A stretch of DNA of 64,000 nt from Acholoe squamosa. Its lineage: Eukaryota > Annelida > Polychaeta > Phyllodocida > Polynoidae. Of this stretch, positions 9,965-19,735 are shown piece by piece. The stretch's first letter is position 1, and the number at the start of each line of letters is the position of its first letter. The notes beneath the pieces are model-generated. The model was not told the origin of the DNA. It ran no database searches and worked only from the letters and a program-made list of their open reading frames with translations. Both the position numbers and the translations under genes were made by a program. The DNA is taken from positions 2,141,174-2,205,173 of the forward strand of contig OX439045.1 in NCBI GenBank assembly GCA_949317995.1. Direction: 5' to 3'.

Positions 9965-10930
9965 GAGTTGGCATGATGCACCAATGAGTCTCCCCAGCAC
10001 TTCATTGGTGCATCACATGAACAATGGGCTTGAAGTATTAATGCATCAGGGACCCTTAAAGAGCCGATTTTGAGGATGGTCTGTGGTTACACTCATAAGC
10101 TATCCATTTCAATTACTCTTTCAAAGCCTACTGACTGGAGAAATAATCCATAGGAACACTATAAATTCACCATAAGTTGTATGTATTGCCCAATCAATGT
10201 AATCTAACATATACTATGATACATACATAAACTATTTCCTGCACTGTTCAGACTGTGCCCTCTGTTCTGTCCAGACTCCCAAATCTGATCCCATATGGTG
10301 GACTGAAACGATATAAGAAAAACTACCTGATTTACAAGTACATCAGCCATGGTTTCCGAGGTTTTGCTTGACTGCTGCCGGAAGCAATGGCAATGGGTAA
10401 ACAGGGCCATAGTATAGTGACATAAAGTGTAACAACGCATAGAAAGTGATAGATAGAGGCACACGTGAGTGAGTGAGTAATAGAGGTTTAACACCATTTC
10501 GACAGCTAAGGTCATATTCATGGCGAGAACTACATTACACAATTTTACAGAGGTATGTGTCGGTGCCCGCACATAGCTGCACCACACACATCCGAGAGGA
10601 TAGGAAAGAAGAGATATAGACCCTTTTAAGTGGGCTAGGGAAGCCCATGATGCACAAGTGATTCTGCTTATGCCAAATGTGCATCATGAATCGATGTACC
10701 CCATGTTTAACCCTTTAAGAGTCGTTGATGCATTAATACATTATGCCCATGATGCACCAATGAAGTGTTTGCTTGATTGCTTGAAAGCACTTTATTAGAG
10801 CATCATGCCAACCCTCCAGGAGTTTATGTATCAACCTTTAAGGTCAGCATGATGCTCCCATAAATAATTGGCGGGCAGTCTTGCAAGCACTTCATTGGTG
10901 CATCATGATGACCAATGGGCATGATGCACT
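9965..10930. repeat. Several copies of a GCATGATGCACCAATGA-type short inverted repeat
   Basis: The words CATGATGCACCAATGA and CTTCATTGGTGCATCATG occur in both orientations near 9972, 10008, 10677, 10746 and 10890; related words are at about 9640, 57645 and 59850. They look like ends of small foldback elements in introns 1 and 2 of gene B and elsewhere. Exact boundaries are not clear. Confidence 0.5.
10227..10302 (-). pseudogene. Gene B exon 2 (in-frame stop)
   Basis: The 76-nt exon runs from acceptor TTTCAG to donor GTATGT, identical in length and splice sites to gene A exon 2. In the ancestral frame it reads PPYGIRFGSLDRTEGTV, then TGA where gene A has CGA (Arg). In the frame produced by the exon 1 deletion the exon stays open, but the sequence is not protease-like. 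Confidence 0.85.
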
Positions 10931-10981
10931 CCTGCATCAGCGGCCCCTAAAGAGTTTATTGGTAGAGACAAGATTGCTTAC

Positions 10982-11188
10982 TTCTGCACACAGCTTGCTG
11001 TAGTTACTGCCCATTCTGATCAGGGAGCATCCACACACAAGATTAAACTCTTTATAAATGGCACCTTGCCAAGGAGTGAATCGGATGTCAGCAATTTCAG
11101 TGACATCCTCCCCGGTGATGAAGGGTAAAACTGCTGCCGAGGAAGTCCCTACCAGCATGAGGAGCAGAAAGGGACAGATAGAACTCAT
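10982..11188 (-). pseudogene. Gene B exon 1 (signal peptide, 5-nt deletion)
   Basis: The ATG at 11188 starts a signal peptide MSSICPFLLLMLVGTSSAA followed by DIRFTPWQGAIYKEFN and CGCSLI, aligned with gene A. Five bases present in gene A just after CGCSLI are missing, so the WAVTAASC segment is out of frame. The donor GTAAGC at 10981 is conserved. Confidence 0.85.
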
Positions 11189-11308
11189 GGTGAACTAGTG
11201 TGGTTTGTTCCTGAGGAACAGGTCTATATAATAAGTTATATATGTGGTCGACGTGACATGTTTATCTTATTCATTAAAATAGCATATTGCAGTATACATA
11301 AGGACCAA

Positions 11309-11336
11309 TGTGTGGTGTACGTGGTATTCTTATCTA
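11309..11336 (-). promoter_or_regulatory. Promoter block shared with gene A, containing a GATA-type site
   Basis: On the minus strand, 121 bases upstream of the ATG, the sequence AGATAAGAATACCACGTA is followed by CACCACACAT. Gene A has the same words at 18151-18179, 63 bases before its ATG. AGATAAG is a consensus GATA-factor site. The surrounding bases are not conserved, so this looks like a retained cis element rather than simple homology. TATA-like sequences lie between it and the ATG (near 11220-11245). Confidence 0.5.
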
Positions 11337-11624
11337 ATAGGAAAACACCAGATTGCACAGTCCCAGACTAAATATATCAACAATAAAATAGTCTAATATC
11401 ACACTTTGTTCTATGTGACAACAATGTCTAGAGGAAGTGAACAGCTTATGGTGTTATCAAAATAGTACATCTCGATAACAAGAACACATAATAACAGATT
11501 ATCATATAATATCAATATAATTTCTTCACCGATGAAGGCAAGACTATGTAAATTAAAAGTCTGCATGTATGCAAGATTAATCTTTATATATTTCAGAGAA
11601 AGATCGTTCTGATTTTTTTCTCTC

Positions 11625-11770
11625 TAAACTGTAAAAACAGTGTTTAGGGATTAAACACTAGTGTTTAGAAGTTAAACACTTGGTTAAACACTTATTTGTC
11701 CCACTTTTCTCAACACTTCTTATGTGTTAAACGCGTTCAATTTTAAACACGTTTAACTAGGAAGTGTTTA
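11625..11770. repeat. MITE family M4-like sequence
   Basis: This has CTGTAAAAACAGTGTTTAGGG and many AAACACT / AGTGTTTA words in both orientations. It resembles the M4 copies but is more diverged. It lies between genes A and B. Confidence 0.45.
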
Positions 11771-12089
11771 ACCAACTCCAATTTGACCCCTCGGCTCACA
11801 ATCTTTTATGAAAAGAAAAAAGAGGCATTAAAGGTGTGTGTTGTTAACAAGAAAGAATGAAGTAAAAATGGAACTGTTAAACAGAACCATACCTGGGCCC
11901 ATACCTATTATACAGATGACAAATGATATAAAAGAGACTATTTGTCTCTTGTACTTTCTCGTTCTGATGCAGCGTGTAATACCTGTACACGTATATAGCT
12001 GTGGCTGTAAATGAGAAAACAAACAAAATATATCTCTTTTTTTTAATGCATTCATGTCTGCAAACCTTAACTCTCCATCAAATCATTTA

Positions 12090-12295
12090 AACATCTACAC
12101 ACAAAATTTCATAAACACTAAAATTCCTAGATATCTAAACACAATGTTTTAACCTAAACACCTACATTTCTAAACACTTCAGCTAAGCACATTGTTTGGC
12201 TAGACATGTTTAGGAAATTAATGTGATTACAAAAAACGTTGCAATAATATGTTTAGAATTGTGTTTTGGATCTAAACACCATTTTTGCAGTGCTT
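12090..12295. repeat. MITE family M4, copy 3
   Basis: It is closely similar to 8150-8357 and ends ATCTAAACACCATTTTTGCAG. It lies just downstream of the gene A polyadenylation signal. Confidence 0.65.
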
Positions 12296-12382
12296 ATGAG
12301 TCCAACTTTACATATTTTTATTAGAGGCCTCAGAAAAAGAAATACAAAAGACTATTTGGAAAGGTCCAGGTTTCCTGGTATC

Positions 12383-12388
12383 TTTATT
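12383..12388 (-). terminator. AATAAA polyadenylation signal of gene A
   Basis: AATAAA on the minus strand, 21 bases downstream of the gene A stop codon, in the context CATCAATAAAGATACCAGG. The context at gene B is similar (CATCAATAAAGACACCAAA). Confidence 0.75.
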
Positions 12389-12408
12389 GATGCATCATTT
12401 GACATATG

Positions 12409-12570
12409 TTAAACACCAGTTTTCTCCTTAATCCACTGCCTGAAGTATGACACACGAGTGTAGACTGGGTAGTAGTAGTGGGAGGAACAGGTCTCGTCCT
12501 GCCAGGAACTGATGCCATACAGCTTTGGCTGACCAAGATCCAAGCAAACCAAGGGGCCGCCTGTGTCACC
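12409..12570 (-). pseudogene. Gene A exon 5 (GDTGGP, C-terminus)
   Basis: The acceptor CTTCCGACAG precedes GGTGACACAGGC, read GDTGGPLVC: Thr stands where the catalytic Ser should be. The 53 residues end PVYTRVSYFRQWIKEKTGV with a stop. Phase 0, so residue 192 is Trp from exon 4 (CW, then GDTGG). The reading frame is fully open. Confidence 0.9.
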
Positions 12571-12599
12571 CTGTCGGAAGATAACATTCATGAAACACA

Positions 12600-13300
12600 G
12601 ACTCAGGGGAAGACACTAGCCTTTTGAGCCATGGGCCACCCGGGCCTGCACCTTCAGAAATTCACGGGCCCACATCTAAATCTGCGGGCCCAGCACATGT
12701 ATTCACATTAGAGGAAAAGGTAATTCTAAGTATTTGTAATTAATATATATCATGATTTGAATAGAATGCCTGAATTCTTAACCATTTTCTCTTTCCAACG
12801 ATATATAACATGACTATATTGACCTGTGTATCAATTTGTAAAAACTGCCTTCAGCCACATCTGTGGGCCACCTGGGCCCATAGGAAGATATTTTTTTAAA
12901 TAACTGTCGGCCCGGACCAAGAATTACGGGCCATTCGCTCCCGGGCCAGCGCTAGTGTCTACCCCTGCAGACTGTAAAAGGAATAGCTGTTATCATCATT
13001 ATTATTTATTGAACGAGCTTGTCCCTAATGGACGTTTTTTTTCCACCAGCCATGTGGTGAGAAAACAATATGCTCACAGTATCATATTTCCATATGTCAA
13101 TGACAATCTGTTGTCACATTGTCCATGAGTAAAACGTCACACAGTGGGGTTATTCATCCATGTTAATATAACAAAGCCAGCGCCCAAGACAATAAAGTTA
13201 AATGATTTACAATACTAAACCAGATGTTAACATACCAAAGTATGTATCCTCTACAGCCACACTTAAACATTTAGTTTATAGGTTACTTATAAAATCAAGC
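12600..13300. other. Intron 4 of gene A with GGGCCC-rich repeat
   Basis: Between exons 5 and 4 of gene A, 12610-12960 holds a segment rich in GGGCC words in both orientations (GGGCCACCCGGGCC near 12640 and its relatives near 12860-12950), with the look of an old inverted-repeat element. I see no coding sequence. Confidence 0.45.
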
Positions 13301-13786
13301 TCTCTTGAATCTAGCAGGGTTCCTCCTGAAACTGAACTATGAACTACTATAATGCAAGGGTGCAGTTTAGTTATTACAAGAAGCTCCATGTGGCATCATG
13401 GTGGAGTCTCTGTGAAAATAATGATATCTCTGGCAACTTTGGGACAATGAAGTCTATCAGCTGGACCTCCTTAAAGATCTCAGCAATACTAGTCTGGTTG
13501 ACTCAGGATGTAAGGTGTATAATGGGGGAGGGGGATATCTGCTGTTTGCACAACTTCACATTAATCTCCAAGACTAGGACTTCTGTCCTTTCAGAACTGT
13601 TTTAATTGCATTGATGTGATCACTACTTGCTAAGATATGAGGCAAAATCAAAATGTGACATGTTTCAGTCTCCACTATTTTTTTTATGGAATCTTTATCG
13701 AATGTTCAGGTTGTGGCTGGGAGGGATAAGATACATTTCTCTCTGCCTATCCCACAAATTTCCATTAGTATTAATTATTGTTTTAC

Positions 13787-13932
13787 CCAGCATGGAGATG
13801 GTGAGGAATATCCAGTATCAGTGCAGATATGACTTTCATCAATCTCTGGCCAGGAACCATTACTACAATGCGTATTGGAGATAGGGTGAACAGTAGCCTC
13901 ATGTAGCTGCCATGGGGGGAAGTCGTCATATT
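13787..13932 (-). pseudogene. Gene A exon 4
   Basis: The acceptor TTTTACACAG opens a phase-1 exon of 146 nt that reads EYDDFPPWQLHEATV, HPISNTHCSNGSWPE, and ESHICTDTGYSSPSPCW up to the donor GTAAAA at 13786. Its Cys residues fit positions 168, 182 and 191 of the fold. The S1-pocket position 189 reads Ser. Confidence 0.85.
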
Positions 13933-13981
13933 CTGTGTAAAAGAAGCATTATATAATTAGTTAAGTCACAATAACACAGAC

Positions 13982-14062
13982 ATATATGTGGATCAACACG
14001 GTAAAAGGTATGTCCGTGAGGGGGTGCGCAGCTGTACCTTTTACCGTGTTGATCCACATATA
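13982..14062. repeat. 80-bp perfect-hairpin MITE M1, copy 1
   Basis: Arms are ATATGTGGATCAACACGGTA and its complement, extending through AAAGGTA, with a short GC-rich loop. It lies in intron 3 of gene A. The other copies are at 28302, 32382 and 49927. Confidence 0.85.
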
Positions 14063-14579
14063 TCAGGCCCTAAATAGGACCAGCACAAAATTAGATTTAT
14101 TTTTGATTTTTTTGCCCCAGTAAATTCTTAGGCTATCTATAAAAAAAAAAAAACAGGTGATTTTTTTAATGTGGAATTAATGTGGATACTTAACTATAGA
14201 TCTTTAAATAGTTAACAAAAGAAACAATAGATGTGTTCTGAGCATAAAAGGGTGTGTTGACAGAACTGAAAGACCATGACATAAGTTCTTATCGATCCAC
14301 CCATAGCAGACCAGATAGATGAGAATGTGAGTCAGGGAGTTAAAATTCATACATGTTTTCAACTTTACAAGGTATTAGTAAATAGAATTTAACAATTAAC
14401 AATGTAAATCCACAGCATGCTATCCACTATTTTGAATATTTACTTGCACCCAAAACATGGCTGAAAAGGCAATTGATTGGGAGTGTCGATCGTGAATATT
14501 AATTGGACAGGGGGAGTGGTAATTGGCTGGGCAAAGCTATCTCTACGGGCTGTACATAGAAATTAGCATAAGTACTTAC

Positions 14580-15095
14580 CACGCGTTAATCCCCAACCTG
14601 TAAAGAAGTACTTCTGACAGTTTTCTCCTCCATCACTCAGTTTGATGTTAGATATACTGAAGCTAAATTGTCCAAGACCTCGGTCAAACTTTAACACAGC
14701 GATGTCATTTTATGTCATGGCTGATACGACCGTCACTATAGATTAGTACTAGAACCGCCGTATTCAATGGGGGGCATTGAATACAATGTGTCTGTATTCA
14801 ATGGGTGTCCGCCATCTTGGATTTTGAACAGATCTGAGCTGTTTTTCTTTATTTAAAGGCAAAATGACCCCCTAGGCCATGACATAAATGCAAATGTCCA
14901 TTCCAGGGAATAAATTTGCATCGTATTCACCTCGGTGAGGCCTGTCCGCATTCAACTCTGCCTATAAGGCATCGTTGAATACGGACAGCCTCACCTCGGT
15001 GAATACGATGCAAATTTATTCCCTGGTCATGGACATTTGCTTATGTATCTGTAGTAGTACTCCTTCGAACCCCCGGATATGGTGAAATTCTCGTG
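14580..15095 (-). pseudogene. Gene A exon 3, split by a foldback element
   Basis: The acceptor TAATCACAG at 15096 opens HENFTISGGSKEYYYRY (15095-15045). After the inserted element (15044-14710) the frame resumes NDIAVLKFDRGLG, ISNIKLSDGGENC and FFTGWGLTRG to the donor GTAAGT at 14579. The two halves total 181 nt, which is exactly what keeps the phase between exons 2 and 4. NDIAVL carries the Asp102 equivalent and TGWG is a family signature. Confidence 0.85.
14710..15044. mobile_element. Bipartite foldback element M2 inside gene A exon 3
   Basis: The left module runs from TTATGTCATGG to its complement CCATGACATAA (about 14879-14889). The right module is a long hairpin: arms carry AAATTTGCATCGTATTC and CACCTCGGTGA in both orientations, and it ends TGGACATTTGCTTAT at 15044. 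Sister copies are at 8913-9603, 18994-19262 and about 62813-63232. No clear target-site duplication longer than one or two bases is visible. No ORF. Confidence 0.8.
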
Positions 15096-15327
15096 CTGTG
15101 ATTAGATAAGAATTCAAAACGACCTACATTCATCAATGAAATATATTTTTACCATATTGGCCTCTATGAGGGTAGGGTGCTCATTGATTTCAATCAGGCT
15201 TTACCTTATTCAAGACTTTAGTCACAGTGGATTTTCAAATTTCAATACCATTGTACACCAGTACTAATTCAAAATGGGCATCTATTCAAATACTCGGTCA
15301 ACATGGCGATGTCAGTATACAATTGTT

Positions 15328-15910
15328 AAGCATGTCGTTGGGAAAAGTTTAGCATGTCATTAGGACAAGTGTAGCATGTCATTGGGACAAGTTTAGCATG
15401 TCGTTGGGACAGGTTTAGCATGTCATTGGGACAAGTTTACTGTGTCGTTAGGACAAGTTTACGATGCCATTGGGACAAGTTTACCGTGTCATTGGGACAA
15501 GTTTACCATGTTGTTGGGACAAGTTTACCATGTCGTTGGGACAAGTTTACCATGTCGTTGGGACAAGTTTACCATGTCGTTGGGACAAGTTTACCATGTC
15601 ATTGGGACAAGTTAAGCATGTCATTGGGAAAAGTTTAGCATGTCATTAGGACAAGTGTAGCATGTCATTGGGACAAGTTTAGCATGTCGTTGGGACAAGT
15701 TTAGCATGTCATTGGGACAAGTTTAGCATGTCGTTGGGACAAGTTTAGCATGTCATTGGGACAAGTTTACCGTGTCGTTAGGACAAGTTTACCATGCCGT
15801 TGGGACAAGTTTACCATGTCATTGCGACAAGTCTAGGATGTCATGGGACAAGTTTAGGATGTCATTGGGACATGTTTAGGATGTCATTGGAACAAGATTA
15901 GGATGTCATT
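15328..15910. repeat. 22-bp minisatellite, about 26 units
   Basis: Units of the form GTTGGGACAAGTTTACCATG plus TC repeat with period 22 (ACAAG at 15541, 15563 and 15585). Variants alternate TTTAGCATG and TTTACCATG. It lies in intron 2 of gene A. The reading frames across it (LGQVYHVVGTSLPC-like) are products of the repeat, not a gene. Confidence 0.9.
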
Positions 15911-16139
15911 GGATATTGACCACCGTAGAGTTTTAGGCGGTGGCAGGTTTCCTGTGAAGAGTAACTGACCCCTCAAGTTACCAAGAGTCACTGTGATTAT
16001 GCTGTCAACATCTGACACTGCTTGAATCAGTACACCCGCATGGCAAAAAAAATGGTTTATTTTGCGACGTTTGCAAACCTTTTTATTTGGTTCTGGTAGA
16101 AAATGTTTAAAAAACACATTTTTATAATGTTACTAGTGG

Positions 16140-16440
16140 CTTCGCCACTAGTTCGTGGGGTGAGCCCTTTTCATTGCTAACTGTGGACTTTTTTCACGGC
16201 AAACTGTGGGCCCTTTTCACAGCAAACTGCGGGCCCTTTTCATGGCAAACTGTGGACCCTTTCATCGCAAACTGTGGGCCCTTTTCACGACAAACTGTGT
16301 GCCTTTTTCACTGCAAACTGTGGACCCTTCTCACTGCAAACTGTTGTTGACAGTTCCATCAACTTAGTGACGTTGCATAGAGATATGACGTTGCTTAGTG
16401 ATGTGACGGTGCCTAGTGAAATGACGTTGCTTAGTGACAT
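16140..16440. repeat. Two short imperfect tandem arrays
   Basis: 16185-16340 repeats a unit of about 25 bp like GCAAACTGTGGGCCCTTTTC six to seven times. 16370-16440 repeats ATGACGTTGCTTAGTG about four times. Both lie in intron 2 of gene A. Non-coding. Confidence 0.7.
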
Positions 16441-16699
16441 GGTCCCGCCATCCTTGACCTTTGACCTCTAACTTAGATACAGCCATACCACAGGATCGCC
16501 GATTGAGAAGTTTCCATTGATTTATCTTACCTATTTGAAGGTGTTTCAAGATTATACATAACATGGGTCAGTACATAGGTATTTATTCTATATTTCAGAC
16601 ACATTTATTCAGGATCCTTCATTATGTAGGGGCTCGTAGATCATGATATAGTGTGAGTGTCTCCCTCGAGAGGGCGTTTCGAGCCTTCACTACATTACT

Positions 16700-17180
16700 T
16701 TTTTCTAAGGCCTAATTATTGGTAAAAATAATAGTAGATTTTCGTACAGCTTTTGGTTCCCTGTTGCCAAGTACTCTCTCTGAGAGTATATGTATTTTTT
16801 TGCATTTTCCTTTAAATGCTATCAAATTTGGCAAATGTGCTCTATAGTAAAATAGATATAATAGAATAGGCCCTAAAAATATTTAAAATGTTAACAATGA
16901 AGAGAAAAAGCGAGTTAACTTAAAAAAAAACAACGTTTTAAACGTTTTTTTTCCAACCCATTTTTAACCAAATGAAAATGTTTGCTTTTTCAACAAATTT
17001 TTAACCAAATAAAAACGTTTTTGATTTATGTTCCCTTTAAGTTTTAACCTGAAATAAAAAAAAAAACGTTTATAAGAACTTAAAAAAAACGTTTATTTTG
17101 AGTACATGTTTTGACCCTATTTTTTAAGTTATGAAAAAATGTTTGGCAAACATAGGAACCAAATAAAAACGTTTTTTTAC
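16700..17180. other. Poly-A/T-rich intron sequence with AAAAACGTTT words
   Basis: Within intron 2 of gene A, words such as AAATAAAAACGTTT recur near 16933, 17004, 17066 and 17165. This looks like simple-sequence expansion. No coding segment is seen. Confidence 0.5.
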
Positions 17181-17273
17181 CAAGTGGGCAGCATCTCTAG
17201 CTTTAGCTAGCTATCGACAGGTAGATATTGCGATAGATACAATGGGATAAATATATATATAGATAATACATAC

Positions 17274-17349
17274 ATATATGATCTCCTGCACTTCTCGGCC
17301 TGTGCCTTCAGTTCTATCCAGACTACCAAATTTAACATTATACGGTGGA
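17274..17349 (-). pseudogene. Gene A exon 2
   Basis: The 76-nt exon lies between TTTTCAG and the donor GTATGT. It completes the split codon from exon 1 and reads PPYNVKFGSLDRTEG and TGREVQEIIY, the strand before the exon that carries Asp102. It is open, unlike the gene B copy. Confidence 0.85.
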
Positions 17350-17876
17350 CTGAAAACAAGTTTGATTTAAGTAAAGACTTAGAAGCTGGTAGAAAAGAAC
17401 TGTGTCACCATATTACTTGAGGTACACTTTATTTTCTACTCACCATTCACCCTTAGGGTCAGTGTTAAGGGGATATGATTTGATTGGGACATTTGATGAG
17501 ATCAGATTTGGAACATCTGCCAGGTTGGATATTTGGAAATACATAGCAGATGTTCCCAATCCTACCAGTAGGCCAAACCAGTATGCCCCTCTGTGGTTGG
17601 CTTTTATATTTGGCAAGTTATGGTTTCCACAAAATTAATTGGCATGGGACATGGGTCAAACAAAATGTAAAATTACAAAATTACTTTGTAAACACAATTG
17701 CAAAGCCTAAAAAGGTAACATGGTACAGATGTCTGATGCTTTTCAATGAAAGGGAGTTATGATATTAGCAAGAGCATGAATTCTACATAGACACATAGAT
17801 CTACGAACAATGTCAGCAAAGAAAGTGCAAGATGTAAAAAATTTAAGAGTTGATTAGTAGAGACAAGATTGCTTAC

Positions 17877-18088
17877 TTCTGCACACAGCTTGCTGCGGTG
17901 ACTGCCCATTCCTTGCTGATCAGGGAACAACCACACACAAAGTTGAACCCTTCATAAACAGCCCCTTGCCATGGTCTGTAACGGATATCAGCAACTTCAC
18001 TGACATAACTACCATGGATGAAGGATTCTTCTGCTGCTAAGGTGATCCCTACCAATGTAAGGAGCAGGAAGGCACAGATAGAACTCAT
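17877..18088 (-). pseudogene. Gene A exon 1 (signal peptide to TAASC)
   Basis: From the ATG at 18088 the exon gives a signal peptide MSSICAFLLLTLVGITLAA, a short propeptide-like region without IVGG, then RYRPWQGAVYEGFN, CGCSLISKEWAVTAASC and VQK. The His57 position (residue 67) is Ser. The exon ends in phase 2 before GTAAGC at 17876. Confidence 0.9.
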
Positions 18089-18150
18089 GGTGCGTGAGTG
18101 TGGATTCTGTGAATTCTGATCTTGAAATACAGGCGTATGTATAATGAGCC

Positions 18151-18179
18151 ATGTGTGGTATACGTGGTATTCTTATCTT
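18151..18179 (-). promoter_or_regulatory. Gene A promoter block with GATA-type site
   Basis: The minus-strand AAGATAAGAATACCACGTA continues TACCACACAT and matches 11309-11336 in gene B. AGATAAG is a GATA-factor consensus. A TATA-like TTATACAT lies downstream at about 18136-18145, about 50 bases before the ATG. The function is inferred only from conservation between the paralogues. Confidence 0.5.
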
Positions 18180-18199
18180 ATATGTGAAAATAGCATATT

Positions 18200-18990
18200 G
18201 CATGGCCCCAGGCGAAAAAAATAAAATCAACGAACAACTAAACTGATATCAGTCCTCGGTCTATGTGTCTAGCCTGATTATGAGATTTAAAGGCCTGTTT
18301 AAGCCCCATGGTTTCAAATAAGCTGCAATCTCAGTTTGTGCCAGTGTTATAGTGGTGTTGAAATCAGCTTTACAGTGGTAGCCCACCTCAATGGTCTTAC
18401 AATAGAGTACTTCTCATTCTGGAATACAGCTGTACCTGCCGTACGTATAAAACCAATGACCCGATGTGGATCCTACTGTACCTATGACAGGGGTATTTAT
18501 AGCCTATTTACAATTGTGGTTGAGGCTGTAGGCACTGAAAACTCTACTGCAATGGCCCATTTAAGTGCCACCACACTGACTCGAGACCGGCGCTTATTTG
18601 AGACCATGGTGCTCAACCGGGCCACTACAGTATCTCAAATAAGTGCCTCACATATGAGCCTAGGGGATACTGTGGGATTGCAATTTATTGAGTGTCCGAG
18701 CGCTTTAATGGGACACTACGGTAAGAGCTAATGAAGAGCTAATGAAGACATGTGTTTACGTTCACTCTAAACAATATCTGTTGAATCTACTACATTCAAT
18801 CTATTGACCACTTCTGTGTAATTTGCTCTTTCGAATGCAGCCCAGGTCAGATAGACATTGGCGCCTGGCTTCCAATACACCCTATCAGTCAGGTCGTGCC
18901 CTCATAAACACACTTTAGTATGTGTAGGCAATCGACCCTGTCTGACCCCAACAGCAGCAGGATACAAATGCAGAATAAAAGGTCCACATG
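18200..18990. other. No gene seen; local inverted repeat
   Basis: Upstream of gene A. It includes a short inverted repeat CTTATTTGAGA / TCTCAAATAAG (about 18591-18645). The 131-residue plus-strand open frame at 18336-18731 has no recognisable motif or splice context, and I do not call it a gene. Confidence 0.4.
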
Positions 18991-18993
18991 AAT

Positions 18994-19262
18994 GACTTTT
19001 TTTATGCCATGGCTGATAAGACCGTCACTATAGATTAGTACTAGAACCACCGTATTCAATGGGGACATTGAATACAATGTGTCCGTATTCAATAGGTGTC
19101 CGCCATCTTGGATTTTGAACAGATCTGAGCTGGTTTTTTCTTTATTTGGAAGCAAAATAACCCCTTAGGCCATGACATAAATGCAAATGTCCACTTCCAT
19201 GGGATTTTTTACATCGTATTCCGATGTAAAAATATCTCATGGTCATGGACATTTGCTTATTT
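18994..19262. repeat. Bipartite foldback element M2, copy 3
   Basis: It starts TTATGCCATGGCTGATAAG, has the CACTATAGATTAGTACTAG core, an internal CCATGACATAAATGCAAATG, and a shortened hairpin ending GGACATTTGCTTAT. No ORF. Confidence 0.75.
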
Positions 19263-19613
19263 ATTCAATGGCTCAGGACTTAAACCCTTGCATATATATG
19301 ACAAGTTCACTGTGAAAAATAACTTTTAAATCTACCAAGGATCCTCATAACACTGAACAGTGAACCACCATAGTTGTATTGCTTTGAACAAGTGTAGAGT
19401 TTAGAAGAAGCCCCAGGTGGCAGTAATATGGTACAAGGAATCTCTTTGAAAATAATGACAGATCTCTAGTAACATTTTTGGACAATTTCAAAGACATTTT
19501 TTACAGTGTACTAGACAGAATTCTATCTTGGTGAATCTGTGTTAGGCTCATCTCTGCAATGGAACTGGCTTTTAGCTTAGCTCTCCATTTCTTAGCGCTT
19601 ATTAAGACTGAAA

Positions 19614-19730
19614 TATATAATGATTAGACATGAACTCGTTGGCTTCAGGGGGTGATAGAAGCATGAGCCGGAGGTGCATGCTATTATTGAACCCATGAAG
19701 CCTACGAGTTCAAGCCTAATCATTACATAT
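19614..19730. repeat. Foldback element of about 117 bp
   Basis: Arms ATAATGATTAGACATGAACT and its complement (AGTTCAAGCCTAATCATTA) continue through CGTTGGCTTCAGGG / CATGAAGCCTACG. The loop is about 40 bases. It is a small palindromic MITE; no relative was noticed elsewhere in the window. Confidence 0.75.
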
Positions 19731-19735
19731 TGCAT

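Larger units (their letters stand above)
1700..11188 (-). pseudogene. Chymotrypsin-fold serine-protease homologue, gene B (disabled)
   Basis: Five minus-strand segments match the five exons of gene A in order and phase: 11188-10982, 10302-10227, about 9871-9710, 8652-8492 and 1858-1700. Together they would give a secreted trypsin/chymotrypsin-family (S1) protein. Visible damage: exon 1 lacks five bases present in gene A (207 against 212 nt), exon 2 has an in-frame TGA where gene A has CGA, exon 3 has a one-base frame shift after NDIAVLK and no AG at the expected acceptor, and exon 4 has lost the in-frame Cys equivalent to Cys191. The Ser195 position reads GDNGGP (Asn), so it would be inactive even if expressed. 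Intron 4 has grown to about 6.6 kb by insertion of a non-LTR retrotransposon. The last exon remains open. I call it a pseudogene; a transcribed, alternatively spliced remnant is possible. Confidence 0.8.
12409..18088 (-). pseudogene. Chymotrypsin-fold serine-protease homologue, gene A (exon 3 hit by MITE)
   Basis: Five exons join in phase to 777 nt, 258 residues plus stop: 18088-17877, 17349-17274, 15095-15045 with 14709-14580, 13932-13787, and 12570-12409. The size and exon phases (2, 0, 1, 0) fit S1 chymotrypsin-family genes. Residues 1-19 are a signal peptide, so the product would be secreted. There is no IVGG activation site. The catalytic His region reads TAASC (Ser for His57), Asp102 is kept in NDIAVL, and Ser195 is Thr in GDTGGP. 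Structural Cys pairs 42/58, 168/182 and 191/220 appear kept. It is therefore a non-catalytic serine protease homologue; such proteins can act as binding or regulatory partners. Exon 3 is split by a 335-bp foldback element, so this allele is probably broken unless the insert is spliced out. Confidence 0.85.

Noticed and set aside
15290-15320. Minus-strand YTDIAML resembling the NDIAVL catalytic Asp region
   Set aside because: No splice sites or flanking protease-like sequence, and the true exon 3 of gene A is accounted for at 15095-14580.
15328-15910. Regular 22-bp repeats considered as a CRISPR-like array
   Set aside because: Units are contiguous with no unique spacers, and the DNA is eukaryotic with spliced genes. 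It is a minisatellite.
15884-16117. Minus-strand frame AVSDVDSIITVTLGNLRG in intron 2 of gene A
   Set aside because: It looks faintly like protein, but it has no place in the five-exon protease model and partly covers minisatellite sequence.
18336-18731. 131-residue plus-strand frame upstream of gene A
   Set aside because: No domain, no splice context, and it spans an inverted repeat.
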